Positions 47,920 to 60,158 of a stretch of 64,000 nucleotides of DNA are shown piece after piece. A program made the translations under genes and the position numbers. Source of the DNA: Leptodontidium sp. MPI-SDFR-AT-0119 (Eukaryota; Ascomycota; Leotiomycetes; Helotiales; Leptodontidiaceae); contig JAHLEZ010000001.1 in NCBI GenBank assembly GCA_020726505.1, forward strand, positions 4,464,001-4,528,000, in the 5' to 3' direction. Under the pieces are notes generated by a model. It was not told the origin of the DNA, did not search any database, and worked only from the letters and a program-made list of their open reading frames with translations. Positions within the stretch are counted from its first letter, which is position 1, and every line of letters starts with the position of its first letter.

Positions 47920-49168
47920 TCTGGTAAGTAGAGATTGAGATTGCTGAAGTTGTGGTGGTGTAAAGTCGTTGCTTGATACTGTGGTTTGGAGACGAAGATG
48001 GAGATGTGAGAATGAGGGACAACAGGAAAGAAGAAATGAAAGAATATATATGAGAAACTGGATAATGGGGCATACGCCTTCACCCATTCCATACATATTC
48101 TACGATACAGCGCATGTCCGTATCGCACTGATTTTGGTTGCCTCTTCGCACGCTAGGCCCAATAAGGCGTGCTTGAAGTTCGCTTGCTCAGCCTTGAGGC
48201 GCATCCTGATATTTACATTGCAGATCGCCAAAATGACAGGAGTAGTCATCGTGAAACAACCAATGAAAGAACGCAATGACAGAATAAGATCATGGACCCG
48301 TAAAAGCTTATCATCTCCAGTTGCGGGAAGCTCGAAGCTTGATGTGGCTTGGCAAGGGGTACGTCTTCCTTACATTTACTTGCGTTGCATCAGCGTTTAC
48401 TCTTCAGTGCTCCTCGATGTAGATGGAAATGACGCAACATCTGGCCTGAGGAACAACTTCAAATGATCCGCTCACAATGAGATCGGTATAAGAGGTGGTG
48501 GGCTTGGGTCTACGGGCCTGGGGCCACTGGGACGATACTGTAATGCAACTATACTAGACAAGTGCATTTAGGCATTACTTCCAGAAGAAACATGACGGAA
48601 AGTCGAATTATAGTTCGAGAGAGAACGATCGAATTGTATACTTCTTTGAGATGAACTTCACGAGAGGAGTAGGAGAGCTCGCTCGCAGTCCGAACCTCTC
48701 CGACTGTGCTGACTCATCCCAAAAAAAATCTTGACAGCACAGCCAGCGCCAGCGCCAGCCTCTGAAACAAGCGAGCTTCGCCTCAACTATTCCCAAAAGG
48801 GTATACAGTTCGCGTGACCCATTATTTCAATTTGACTCATGCAGAAGGGTCCAGAGAGAGACATTAGAAAAGAATGCAGCTTGGGGATATGATGTTTGAC
48901 AACGGGGAAGAAGGCAGGTGCAAGCAGCTTCAGTGGCTCAGGCGGCGGTGAGGAAGTGGCACAGTTGCCAGTCGTGCGTGGCCTCCCCGCTCATGCCATG
49001 AAGGAAGAATTGAAGGCCTCGAGATAGGAATGAAATTTGCTTTGTAAGATTTGGTTGTGGTGGAAATGTATGGCCCTCTTTGAATCCGATTTGAACTCTC
49101 TGTTTTTTGTTTCCGGACAACTTACTGTCTCGATGCTCATCTGGAGAACCACAACTGAACTCGGCATC
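47920..49168. other. Intergenic stretch before the decayed regulator
   Basis: About 1.2 kb. It holds the upstream region of the DUF7702-type gene and sequence upstream of the broken regulator. Several frames overlap in antisense but none is convincing. Confidence 0.5.
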
Positions 49169-50560
49169 ATGGTGTACTGTGGAAAGCCGACCAAAGGATG
49201 TGCGAATTGCAGGAAAAGAAGAATCCGAGTGAGTGGGAAGCCCTTCCTTTATACAGCATATGCACGCATTCGGAATCCGAATGAGCCGCCCAGGCTGTCG
49301 GGTTCCGAACCCTCCCCTCTTGATGCGGTGCAACTCATCATCCGTCCCCAATCTTTCTCCTATCCTATCAATCGTTGATAGCGTAGACTGATTTGGATAC
49401 CCGTGCGACCAAGCCAATCCTTCTTGTGGCCAATGTACCAAAGCCAAAAAAGAATGTCCCGGCTATCGGGACTTGCTCGAGCTCTCATTTAGAAATGAGA
49501 GCGACAGTGTCATTAAGAAAGTCAATGCAAGATATCGACGCACTCCTGCTAGATGCAAAATTCATCGTACTGCTGAAGGGAAACCCCAACCTCAAATCGA
49601 CACCGACACCGTTGTGGATTCCTCCCCAAATCTTGCCAGTAATGGCCAGCGCCCAACGCTACCAAGCGTATTCACGTGGGATACCTCCAGGTTCACATAT
49701 GCCGACTACTCTCAGAAGAAGAAGGGTAGCTCCCCTTCGGCTGCTTCCTTATCCACATTTTCGATCTACCCAACCATAGAGGATCGGGGTATCGCGTACT
49801 TCGCTGCTAACTTCGTCACGCCCCCGGACGGACCGACCCATGGATCTTTGTAGGTACCTACAAGGGAAACGCTTTTGTATGTAGAGTCTCATAGTCCGTA
49901 TCCGTCGGTATTCATAGACTGCTTCCCAAATTTGTCACTGACACTTCGATCCTGTAGACAAGTCTCTATGAGATCAAGCAGTTCGCCCGCGGCCTAGACA
50001 ACACTTTGGTGGCTGGAATCACCGCAACAGGCCTCGCTGCCCTTTCCAACTAGACAAAATCGGCGGAGGTAATGAAGCAAGCACGACAAAAGTACGCTCT
50101 TGCTCTTCGGTTGATAAACAAGGCACTTAGGTCACCCAAGGATGTCTTGAAAAACAGTGCTCTACTAGCTGTTCTCATGCTCGCCATTTTCGAGACTACT
50201 GCAGGATCTAAACAACGTGCGTTTTCCCATTCCCACTTTCACTTTCTCACCGTTCTCCCATAGTAACAATCTACTGACAATAGTTTGCTAGTATCTCTCA
50301 AGGAATGGAGACACCACATGAACGGCGCTGCAACACTGCTCAAGCTTCGCGGCCGCTCTCAACTTATTAAACAAGGTATTCATCTCGCTTCTTTCATACG
50401 GGATAACTCGGCTCCGGGCAATAGAGCTGCGGGAGCGGGTCTAGGGATGGGTGTTGATGAACATGGGAAGCGGATTGGAGCTTTGCGGGTGATGATGCAT
50501 CGAGAAGATGCAGAGCCGGAAGAAGAGGAGAGGATGCTGATGGAACAACTCACAGAGTAG
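49169..50560 (+). pseudogene. Decayed Zn2Cys6 transcription factor
   Basis: The ATG at 49169 begins MVYCGKPTKGCANCRKRRIR, a clear first half of a binuclear zinc cluster, followed by a GTGAGT donor. The second half (CDQANPSCGQCTKAKKECPGY) is present from about 49405, but no AG lies immediately before it. The last AG upstream (49396) puts it out of frame. Further on, the family's central region can be followed (FVTDTSIL, LYEIKQFARGLDNTLVAGI, RQKYALALRLINKAL, HMNGAATLLKLRG), but in-frame TAG codons stand at 49955-49957 and 50051-50053. The C-terminal half of a normal factor (about 500 residues) is missing. Together these point to an inactive gene. It could still express the N-terminal zinc-cluster fragment. 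Confidence 0.8.
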
Positions 50561-51072
50561 ACGGAGCAAGAACGGGTCAGTAGTAATGAAGACGACGAGC
50601 ATGAGAATTATGAGAGGACTTGCGGGCGATATGGTGACGGACGACCGCCACGGACAGGTATGGAAGCCGCGACGAGGGATATCTTCACAGCAAAAATCTG
50701 ATGGTTAAAGGGGGATGAGCTGCCTTTTGGAGAATGCACGATAATTCATAGAGGAAAGTGAGGGCGGCTGGGTTGAAGACCAGCCTGCAGGCTACTGCTC
50801 AAGTGACATATTTCGACTTGATGAAGAAGAGTGTTTATGGGGCTCTAGGTGGTCCAGAAATGGGCCCCTAGACCGAGACTCTTGTCCACGCACATGAGCA
50901 TGTGGTTGAGGCCTGTGCCCGCCAAATATAGACAAGGGACAGGCTCTTGCAATGACAAGAAAAATCAAAACAGCAGAAATTTTATGAATACAGAACTCCA
51001 GAGCATCGTGACCAAGAAAGTTCCGTTTATCCATCCATCTAATATTACATACAGTTGAAACAGTACTCAAAA
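50561..51072. other. Intergenic stretch after the decayed regulator
   Basis: About 500 bp between the last recognisable regulator remnant and the stop codon of the minus-strand Ptm1-like gene. No further homology was recognised. Confidence 0.5.
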
Positions 51073-52939
51073 TCAAGTGTCCTTAGGAGTCTTAGTTACC
51101 AGCTTCCCCCTCTCCTCATCATCACTTCCATCATCCGACCACCTATCGCCGTCTTCACCAACGGCGAATATGGTCTCGCCATCTAAACTCTCCCTAGGGA
51201 TCGGTTTTGGCGCATTCGCTGGTGCAGGATCATATCTAGGGCCTTCCTGTCCTGGTTGAGTTCTGTCGCCCCTGTGCGCAGCCGCGTTTTCTGGATCTTC
51301 GTCATCATCCTCCTCTGCTCCAAAATCCGCAATCTCGAAGCCCTCGTCATCCTGAGCTAGCTCGTCACTCATAGCGAACCTCCTGTTATTTGCGGTCGGC
51401 CTCCATAGATAAGCGATGAAGACAACATCGCCAAGATAGACTAGATTTAGCCATCCGTCCAGAATGAACCAGCGAGTCTTCCAGTGGAATGGAACGAAGT
51501 CTGGATCGGAGGCCGAGGCGAATGTAAAGGAGTTGAAGAAGAAGAATGCAAAAATAATTATGATTGAGCCTAGGATGGCCCACCACAGCTTGCGGTACAT
51601 CGAGAATTTCTGCGTTTGTTTGCGCTCCATGAGATCTTTCATCGTCATGTTGAGAGAGTTGAGGGTCCAAACATAGAAAGCTGTAAGTGTGCCTGCCAAT
51701 GGCAGGATGACGAAAAGTACAAGGGGACCTGTTTATTGTTAGCTGGGGCATTAAACAAACCAAGATAGACTTACCAGCAGTTTCTGGAGTGACAGTCAAA
51801 CTGGCAACCGAGTAGATCAAGCCAAATACAAAATGAGCTCCCGCAAGATAGCGAACATAGATCATGGTCTTGCCCAAGCTGTGCTTGACAACGCCATAGC
51901 CCATGCACACAATAAGGAGAAGGAAGAACGAAAATGAATTCCGTCCGGCGTTCAAGACCGCGACCACAATCATCAGCACTTTTGATCCTATACTCGAGCC
52001 ATGGCGATTCATGTAATCTAAAATCGTCAGTAGCCTTCAGTTAATTTAGCTGAGCGACATACCATAAAAGAGCCATGTCATCAACATTTCAACGATCAGA
52101 AACATGATAATTGCAGTGATGTAGTTTTGAACGGGTACTGAGAGATTTGTAAGTATCTTGGCAGCGTCTTGGAAGAGGCAATCTTACATATATCGTGCCT
52201 GTGTTGGGCATACAGGAAGGCCCAAAAGCTGCGATACGTTAGCTGACACTACAATATGAGAATAGAAGATTCAACGTACGCCCCAATGACTGCGTAGACA
52301 ATCGTGATACCACCATAGAAAGAAAGCTTGGCAATCTGGGCGGCTGGGAGCTCTCCATAGGCATTTCGAAATTCTACCGTAGCAGTATATTGCACGTCTG
52401 TCGGGAGGAATGCAGTGGTTCCAACGCAATAGTATCCAGTCTTCTTGATTGCGTAGTTGATGGGAAGGCCTGGGTCCTTCAAATGCACTGCCTTTGTGAA
52501 GAGCAAGTTCTTGGAGATTTCCGTCGCATTCTCAGCCATGATGAATTCTCCAGTTTGGTTGACATTGCAGAACTTGTTCTCGATCGATTCCGTGTCGCAG
52601 ATGTATTCTTTCTGTTAAACCTATTAGTACTTGTCCCTGCAATGTAGACTCGCCATCATGTACCGTAATAGAATCCGCTGTTGGTAACACTCCTATCAGA
52701 TCATAGTCCTTCCATTCAAAGATAACCAGAGACGTAATTGGATCCGAGTCGTCTTCCGTTGTGTCTTTTATGAACTTGACAAGTATATGTGGTTCGACAG
52801 CACCTCCCCATGCATCCTTACTGTACATTCCTGCACACAGTTGTCTATTCTCATCCTTCTGATCCATCTTCATCTCCATTGCGCTGGCTGCCACTGCGGA
52901 CAGTCCAAGCAGGAAAAGGCCATGGAGCCAGCTCCTCAT
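51073..52939 (-). CDS. ptm1: Ptm1/GPR107-like lung seven-transmembrane protein
   Basis: The start at 52939 encodes a signal peptide (MRSWLHGLFLLGLSAVAASA), then a lumenal domain with VEPHILVKFIKD and VIFEWKDYDLIG. The seven membrane segments are split among several exons: LSFYGGITIVYAVIGA, FWAFLYAQHRHDI, NYITAIIMFLIVEMLMTWLFY, NRHGSS...LMIVVAVLNAGRNSFSF, LLLIVCMGYGVV, and so on to WFILDGWLNLVYLGDVVFIAYLWRP. The N-A-G-R-N-S and MGYGVVK elements are typical of this family. The cytosolic tail is acidic and ends TKTPKDT. At least six introns. Family members sit in the Golgi and endosomes and are linked to trafficking; their molecular role is not settled. Confidence 0.92.
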
Positions 52940-53241
52940 GATTGACTGTTGCCTCGAGGCTGATGCTTCGGCGGTTGGGTGGTTTCAGCGGCTGGAGGGT
53001 CGAATTGAGATGGTATCTAGATCGCAGATTCTATGTCCATCCAGCGGTATTCCGCGACGTCCGGTGTCGTGAGAGAGGCTCAGCAAACTGACTGGGTGGT
53101 GAATGTTGGAGTTGTGAAGTGAGAAAGCAACGTAAGGTGTAACGCGCGAAAGCTAGTCTGGCCCACCAACGAGGCTTGGAGAGGGTCTTAAGCCTTGTGC
53201 TTTTTCTTCACAACCTCCAAACCACAACACATCCACCAAAC
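52940..53241. promoter_or_regulatory. Divergent promoter between Ptm1-like and Ncs2 genes
   Basis: 302 bp between two divergent start codons, so both promoters must lie here. No specific element was identified. Confidence 0.55.
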
Positions 53242-54433
53242 ATGGCGGACTCAAGCAACAAAACCGCCACAAATGGCGCAAACACAGCATGTAGAAGGTG
53301 CAAAACGGAGCCAGCAACACAGCAAATTCGATCGGAGAAAGTCTGCAGGTATGTTCCTCCGCCATCATTTGCAAGACTCACACTGATTTGTACCCAGCAA
53401 ATGCTTTACGCAATATGTCACAACGAAGACAATAAAGCGCATGGAAACATACAAGATACGAGGCTCTACAGTGGCACCCAGAAAACTACTATTTCCTCTT
53501 TCCTTCGGTCCATCTTCCGCCGCATTATTACACATTTTGGACCATCACCTGAATGGACAATTCGACCGGATGAATCGAGCTGCGTATGAACTACACATCG
53601 TCCATATCGATCTATACTTGGAAGCTGCGGACCGTGAGGATTCTGCTAAGCTCCTGGAGAGATACAAGGCTCGTTTCCCTAGACATGTGTATTCTTCCTT
53701 TGGCCTTGAGGATGCTCTATTACTGGACAACATAGATTGGAAAGCGCTGGGATTATCTACCCCCACCGAGCAGGACCTTCAAAAGCTCGGGACAGAAAGG
53801 TTGCAAGCACTTGTTGGCTCCATGCCTTCAGCGACCTCACGGAAGGATATCGCTACAACTTTGCTTACCCGACTCCTAGTGGACGTTGCAAAGAGGAATG
53901 GTTGCGAAAGTATCCTCTTCGGAGACTCTACCACGAGACTCGCTGAAAAGACCCTTACTGAGACCGCCAAAGGCCGTGGCTTCTCACTACCTTGGCAAGT
54001 GTCTGATGGCATGTCTTCATATGGCGTTGGATTCAACTATCCTTTGCGAGACCTTCTCAAGAAAGAGCTCGTAAATTTCTCTTCTCTCACGACTCCTCCA
54101 CTCACGGACTTGATCATTTACCAGAATGCATCGTCTCACATATCCGCTTCTTCAAAGTTAACAACGATTGACGATTTGATGATTCAGTACTTCGAGTCGG
54201 TCGAAGAGAACTATCCTAGCATTGTTGCAAACGTTGTACGGACTTCCAGCAAGCTCAAGCCGCTGAGTGGTGATGCTACGACAGCTTGCGGTCTTTGCGG
54301 ACTGCCTGTCTTAGAAGGCACCGATGGGATCTTTGGATGGGGTGGTGATCAGAACTCAGATTCACGGCCGGCCAGGTTGGATAGTGACCGTGGTGTTCTA
54401 TGCTACGGTTGCTCTAGATCTATCAATGGTTGA
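53242..54433 (+). CDS. ncs2: Cytoplasmic tRNA 2-thiolation protein 2 (Ncs2/CTU2)
   Basis: The ATG at 53242 (MADSSNKTATNG) leads into a zinc-binding CRRCKTEPATQQIRSEKVC|SKCF joined across a short GT-AG intron, then FTQYVTTKTIKRMETYKIR. The PP-loop-like nucleotide-binding region is PLSFGPSSAALLHIL. Later landmarks are LFGDSTTRLAEKTLTETAKGRGFSLPW, YPLRDLLKKEL, and a C-terminal zinc knuckle CGLCGLP...LCYGCSRSI. About 370 residues, a little shorter than some orthologues. With Ncs6/CTU1 it performs the last step of mcm5s2U34 modification at the wobble position of certain tRNAs, in the cytosol. A conserved single-copy gene with no break. Confidence 0.94.
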
Positions 54434-54587
54434 AAGCACAACGCTTTTCCGGAAGCCAACCAAATCAGGTCGATTCAAAAGAACTCGGCCGCCTCAAGGA
54501 CCCGAACTCCCCTAGATGCATGCAGATACATTATATACAGATGTTGGACTTCCAGACTTTCACCTGAATCCCAACTGTAGGGGCTAT

Positions 54588-55673
54588 TTAAACCTGATTC
54601 TTTTCCTCGACCACAGGGAGGATCTTGTTCTCGAACTTCCTCATCAGCTTGTTGGTCTGCTCGGCCAAACTGAGGGTTAGGATAGTGTGGGGTAATATTC
54701 TTGCCAAATGGGGCAGAAATCCTTTGTAGATGGCGAGCACACCCTCGGTCTTCACCGTCTTAGCTAGACAATCAAATACGCCCTGGTATAGATTTCCGTT
54801 TTGGTTGTACATGCGAGACATGATGGTGTCTTGCTGAGCGTCAGTGATGATTCCTCCCAAAATTTGGGATCAACTTACCTGGTGGATGCATGACGCAGCA
54901 AACGACAAACCCACTCGCAGTACTGCTTGCCAAATGCAATGCAGGGCCTTCCTCCATTCCCAAATGCTTGACAAGCCGCCTCTTCGCAAAGAAGTATGTT
55001 GGCAGCTGAACCGAGCTACCGAAACCCGTTCTGACCATGGCAGCACCCACGCCTCTGTACAGCCCACTAATACCCTCGCCCTTATAAATCTGCCTCATTC
55101 CATCCACAGCATTCTTGTAGTTGTGCTGCGTGCCCACTGGCGCGAAGGGCGAGAAACTCTGCAGCCTCGTCTTGACCAAGAAAAATGGGCTTCCTGCCGC
55201 CGCGCCCAAGATTCCAGATGACGCCCCAGAGAAGATATTGACGCCCAGACTCTGTGTCGTCGGATCCGTGTAGATGGCAGTCGTTATTGTATTCCGTATC
55301 GGTTCGTAGAAGCCCAGCCGGCACCCATTGAGGATCATTTGATAGATGTACGCTGCTCCGATTCCTCGGTATATGCCCCGAACCCCTTCATTTCGAACGA
55401 TGACAGAGACGCCGTGAAAAGGCCCTTTGTACATGCGCGGTTGTAATCCTTTCTCTTGTAGTTCGCCTTGCAGTTGCATGCTTTGCGCCCATAGTCAGCA
55501 TGTGTTTTGAGGCTTGAGAGTGGGAGGACTCACCGGATCTTCACCGTTTCAAACGGATGCGTAGCAGTAACTGCTCCGCAAGCTGCAATGCCACCAGCAA
55601 CGAAAGCTCTGTATATGTTAGCATTTAAAACATCTCTCTGAAGCCTCCGACCATACCCTAGAGTTGTAGCCAT
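54588..55673 (-). CDS. oac1: Mitochondrial carrier, Oac1 type
   Basis: The short first exon (MATTLG) and a second exon (AFVAGGIAACGAVTATHPFETVKIR) join across GT-AG introns. A long third exon and a last exon starting DTIMSRMYNQNG complete about 300 residues. Three carrier repeats each have the PxxxxK/R signature: HPFETVKIR, SPFFLVKTR, and HPP|DTIMSR split by an intron, with GxxxxYRG and LYRGVGAAMVRT partner segments. The overall sequence fits the oxaloacetate/sulfate carrier Oac1 (SLC25A34/35 group) better than other subfamilies. It imports oxaloacetate, malonate, sulfate or thiosulfate across the inner mitochondrial membrane. Its 3' end is convergent with Ncs2, 154 bp away. Confidence 0.88.
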
Positions 55674-56280
55674 ATTTGCGCTTCCCTTCTACCCTCAGAG
55701 GGGTTGTTGACGACGGTGTAACTGCAACAACGCCAGCTTGATCTACCACCCGAAACTAAAGTACGAAATTGCGAATCAAGCGGCCGGCTTAAGTGTACTC
55801 TGACGATGCGGCAAACGTGGATCTCGGCAATCTGACTGTGTCGCCTGGGCGCCAATTGGTTGATATGGTTCTTCGTGGGCGTAATCCAACGGGCAAGCTC
55901 TCAGGACTTTTTTTGTTGCTTATGCAGGTCGACTGGGTTGTTTGCGAAGTCGGAACGCTGCCCTGGACGCACTGGGCACTTGGGATGGCTAAGATGTCAG
56001 CCAATTGGAATGAGGTTCTATATAGTCACGTGTATGGCAGAATCTCTCTCGCTTAGCAGCGAAGTGGATGGGAAGCTTTCACTTCTGGCTTCTCCCTTGA
56101 CAATACCAAGCCACAACTATGCATCATGACGAGGAACACTACAATACTAAGGTGAGGATGTTGGTTTGAGTAACGTACTTATGGCAATGCTATACCTCGG
56201 ACCTTGGAGTTCTTTCACACCATTTACACCACATTCCAAATACACCGATTTCCAAGACCAACTCATTTTCCTCTTTCAAC
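55674..56280. promoter_or_regulatory. Divergent promoter between Oac1 and Swd2 genes
   Basis: About 600 bp between divergent start codons. Both promoters lie here. The short frames in it are not supported as genes. Confidence 0.5.
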
Positions 56281-57528
56281 ATGTCCACAACTCCAATGGC
56301 GCTCGATTCCCCCATGGGAAATGGCCTCACTGGCAAAGTCAATGGGGTTCAACCAACGGCGATGCTCTCCGAGGTGATCTCATTGTATAGACCAACCAAG
56401 GTAAGACTACTCAACACCGTTCTCTAGCCTATGCTAATGTGGGAAAGCATTTCCGGCGCGAGAAGAGCCCTTCACAGCCAACGACGGTAGTCGCTCTCGA
56501 CTTTGACAATGAAGGCGCCATACTCCTCACCTCTGAAAGCGATCACACTATGCAAATGTACAATGTGAAAGAAGGCAAGCATCACAAACCTCTTCTCAGT
56601 CACAAGTATGGTGTCAGCCATGCAATGTTCGGTCACGCATCTGGTTGTATTATCCATGCCAGCACCAAGATCAACAGTAAGCCACCTCAACCCGGACCTC
56701 AACCCAGATTTCCATTCCCAAATACTTACGCCAAATCTAGATACCATCCGCTACCTATCCACCCACGACAACTCCTACATCCGGTACTTCGAAGGTCACG
56801 AAGACACCGTCACGTGTCTCTCCCTCCACCCAGGACAAGACAACTTTCTCTCCTGCAGCGAAGACAACACACTCCGCATCTGGGACGCATCTACCAAGAA
56901 CGCCTGTGGCAAGTTGAACCTCAACGGCGCCTACCTCTCAGCCTGGGACCCCTCCGGCAACGTCTTCGCCGTAGCCTCCCCAACATCCTCGTCCATCCTC
57001 CTCTACGATTTCAGGAACTACGATAGAGCCCCCTTCTCCACATTCGACATGCTACCTTACTCCCAAGAGATGCCGAAATCTACCAGCAAAGGCTGGAATA
57101 AACTCGAGTTCTCAAACGACGGCAAACATCTCCTCCTCGGCACTACAGGACAGGGTCATTTCCTCCTCGACGCCTTCGATGGCCATCTGAAAGCCTCTCT
57201 GCGCCGAGAACGCGGAGGCGTAAAGCGTCTTTGCGGAGGTGATCATAACGCCGAAGGAATCAGTTCTCAGTCCAGTGAATATCTGTATCCGTCTTCGGGA
57301 GATGCTTGTTTCACTCCTGATGGCCGCTACGTGCTCAGTGGTTCTAGGGGACAGAATGTGCTGGCTTGGGACACGTTGGCTGCGGCGCCAGAGAGGTTTC
57401 TCGCGCCGATTCATGAGCTGGAGTATACGGGTGACTCGGCTGTCATTGCGTTCAACCCGCGCTATAATTTCTTTGCCACAGCGGATAAGGAGGTCGTGTT
57501 CTGGGTTCCGGATCAGAGCTTGGCGTAG
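56281..57528 (+). CDS. swd2: COMPASS/CPF WD40 subunit Swd2 (WDR82)
   Basis: Three exons. The first begins MSTTPMALDSPMGNG and ends SLYRPTK. The second opens HFRREKSPSQPTTVVALDFD. The third starts after the intron following HASTKIN and reads TIRYLSTHDNSYIRYFEGH. WD40 blades continue through VTCLSLHPGQDNFLSCSEDNTLRIWD, ACFTPDGRYVLSGSRGQNVLAWD and the final FFATADKEVVFWVPDQSLA. The STHDNSYIRYFxGH and SxSxDNTLRIWD sequences are diagnostic of Swd2/WDR82. It is a nuclear subunit of the Set1 H3K4 methyltransferase complex, and in yeast also of cleavage and polyadenylation factor. Full length, about 350 residues. Confidence 0.94.
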
Positions 57529-57990
57529 AGTCATCGACGGATCTTTCAAAAGACTTAGGAGGCGAGGAAGATGTGGAGGCAGTCTTGCATTATGTGCTGA
57601 TCAGCCCAAATTTGTGGCTGGATACCCCAAAATGGACCGAGGGATGTATGAGGCGTTCCAGGCGTTTGCGGTGGAACTGGTTGGCTTCTAGCAAACAGGG
57701 ATTCTAATTTTATTCATGTTCCAAGGGATATGGAGATCATTGCAAGGCGAGGGAAACCATAGCAGATACTAGCATTTGCTCTACTGGGAGACCCCAATGG
57801 ATTGAGGCGAGGAACATGTGCGGGCTATTTAAACTAGTAGCTACGAATGGGGATGCATATTCTCTTCATGTAGACTCTTGAATTGTGCTCTGGACAGCTT
57901 CGGTTTTTCTGGCTCCCTATATGGGTGGGTATATTGGGATCAAGATTCTACATCTAAGATCTCAAGCTATGCACCTGTTCCTATAAAAGC
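57529..57990. other. Convergent 3' stretch
   Basis: About 460 bp between the Swd2 stop and the DUF1308 protein stop. No gene recognised. Confidence 0.5.
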
Positions 57991-59659
57991 TCAACTAGCA
58001 TGCCCATTACCAGCTGCAAACCCCTCACTAGTCTCCTTCTCCGAATACCCCCTCCTCTGTTTCTCCTTCCCAACCAAAGACCTCGAAGACGGCGAAAGCC
58101 ATACATCTGGCCCCAACGTCTTATCATCAACACGATTCGCCTCAATAACAACCTCCATCCCTTTCGCTACACTCCCATTGCTGCTCAGCGTCGTCAAGTC
58201 GTTCGCCCACCCATACAAGAAGACAGATTGGTTGATCGGCGTCAGATTCTTAGCGACTTTCTCCACAACAGGAGGGAGAGCTGCCATGATCGCCGGGATA
58301 TCCACATCGACGACTTGGATTGGGAGTGCCCAATCTTTCGGGACTGGATAATCCGTCAGGGATTGGAAATCCGCGAGGATTTCCTCCCTGGGGTGGGGAG
58401 AATCGACATTTAGCAGAAGAAGCTCGGCTCGTTTCTTCTCATTCTCGGTTCCGATCGTCTCGACGATCTCTTGCATTCTGATTGCGGCGTCGCGCGTACA
58501 AACCATCTTTCTAGGGCCGCATGCTGGCCAAAGACTGTTGGGTAGGAGCTGGTCTTCGGCTTCCATCTCGATTTGCCGGGAGATGGCTTTGTTGTGCCAG
58601 TCTTCTGGCTCGACTCGGCCATGTGACAAATCGCTTGCAAAAGCGAGTAGTATAGTACAATCGATATTCAAGACTTCGGAGAAAGAATCGAACCGTTCAG
58701 CTGCCATTTTCAGGATAGCTTCAGCTAGGGAAGGTGGTGTGGGAATTTCATCTGCTGTCTTCACCAAGACGCCTAGGTCTCTGATTTTGCTTAGGATATT
58801 ACCGACTTCTTTCGAATCCGGAACAGATCCTATACGGGGTAGGATCAAGACGATTCTAGGGTGTCGGTTCCGGACGAATGTTGCTCGAGAGGCTTTGAGG
58901 AGAGCTTCTACCTGTTTCAGCAGACCTTCTGGCTCATCATCCTCATCATCTATAGGATCAAGTCCATCCTCACTCTCATCGTCCGAATCTACCCACCCTG
59001 CTTTCGCCAGGTCCCATATTATTCTTTTCTCCGTGATGGAAGAAACTTTGATCCACTCGAGACCGTCCTGGGAAACCACATCGACAAGAGCATGGTTCTG
59101 TTTCCGCGTAGAGCCTGACGCATCGGGTTTTCCATTGGTGGTGGACTGGGTATCTTTGCTAGGCGGCCAGTAGAATTTCTTCCCCAATCCTATTACGCTC
59201 GTGCATGTTTTCGCTGTAGACCAAACGGACGAGTAGAATAGGAGGTTGGAGGATCGCAGGCCGTGTTTCGTTTTGGGGATTTCGGGGTCTGATTTTGTAA
59301 GCTATAAATGTTTTACATTAGCATGTTTCCATGTGTATTTCTTAGATACAACGTTTTCCTACCTTGTCCAAAGACTTCATCTCAGCCTGCAGCCCCCCTT
59401 TGAAGCCTTTGACTTCAACCCGTGTTTCCTTCTTCAATTCCCGGAGATGTGCCTGGAACTGCCCCAATTCCTCCAGCAGTATTTGGCATCTCGTCTGCAT
59501 ATCGAAAGCTAGCTCTTTTGTGCCATCCCCATCTGCGGATTTAAGGTCGAGCCTGGTCATTTTCTCATCAACGTCTTCGCCAGGCTGGGATTCATCAGCC
59601 TCGTGGGACTGAGTGTGGGAGTTGCCATTCTGCGTCGGGGTGTCCGCAGATACCATCAT
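57991..59659 (-). CDS. DUF1308 (UPF0415/C7orf25-like) protein
   Basis: Two exons: the first (from 59659, MMVSADTPTQNG) ends in a coiled-coil-like segment QTRCQILLEELGQFQAHLREL. The second continues LTKSDPEIPKTKHGLRSSNLLFYSSVW and runs to a stop at 57991. The DUF1308 body shows GLGKKFYWPPSKD, a long acidic loop (SDDESEDGLDPIDDEDDEPE), DEIPTPPSLAEAI, and the conserved VLNIDCTILLAFASDLSHG block. About 530 residues. The molecular function of this eukaryote-wide family is not settled, and the C-terminal domain is PIN-like in some descriptions. The gene is compact and looks intact. Confidence 0.82.
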
Positions 59660-60158
59660 GGATTTTGACGATCGATGAAGCGTCCCTGATACGTAGCATT
59701 GAAGGTTATCGGTCCATGGAGGAAGATGTGAGTCAACTTCTTAGAGGTCGTGTGCGTTTGTCTTTTTGATTCCATTTGAGTCAGTCAGTCAGTCTGGCCT
59801 CGCGCCTTTCAAATGCCCCGCCGAAGGATGCCCCTGCAGATTCATGAACAGTCATTGGCCATCGACCACTCAACCAAAAACAGCCAAACTACAGTACCTA
59901 CCATCTGCCAAGCGAGACCGAGGGAAAACAAACATAACCCTGTCAGAGGGAATTACATCGCCTTCCTCGTGCACAGGACATCAACAGACAAAACTATCCA
60001 ATACAAGAGCAAGTCAACGGGGAACAGTTTCTTCGAACCCAATATTGTCAAACCATGCTATCTTTTTCTCCACACAGAGAGTTCCCAAAATTAACTGATA
60101 TGATCACCAGAACAATCCAGACTACGACCGCAGTATCCCATCACCTTATGTTAGACTC
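59660..60158. other. Intergenic stretch before the kinase remnants
   Basis: About 500 bp. It includes the upstream region of the DUF1308 gene. Two overlapping 90-110 codon frames lack motifs and are not called. Confidence 0.5.

Noticed and set aside
47920..48096. Upstream ATG extending the DUF7702-type protein
   Set aside because: The extra 59 residues look like non-coding leader, and the MTLTYRNG start sits directly before the first membrane segment as in typical members of such families.
49285..49325. GGTTCCGAACCC-like hairpin as a tRNA T-arm
   Set aside because: The T-loop does not match GGTTCRANYCC and no acceptor, D or anticodon arms pair nearby. It lies within the broken regulator's first intron.
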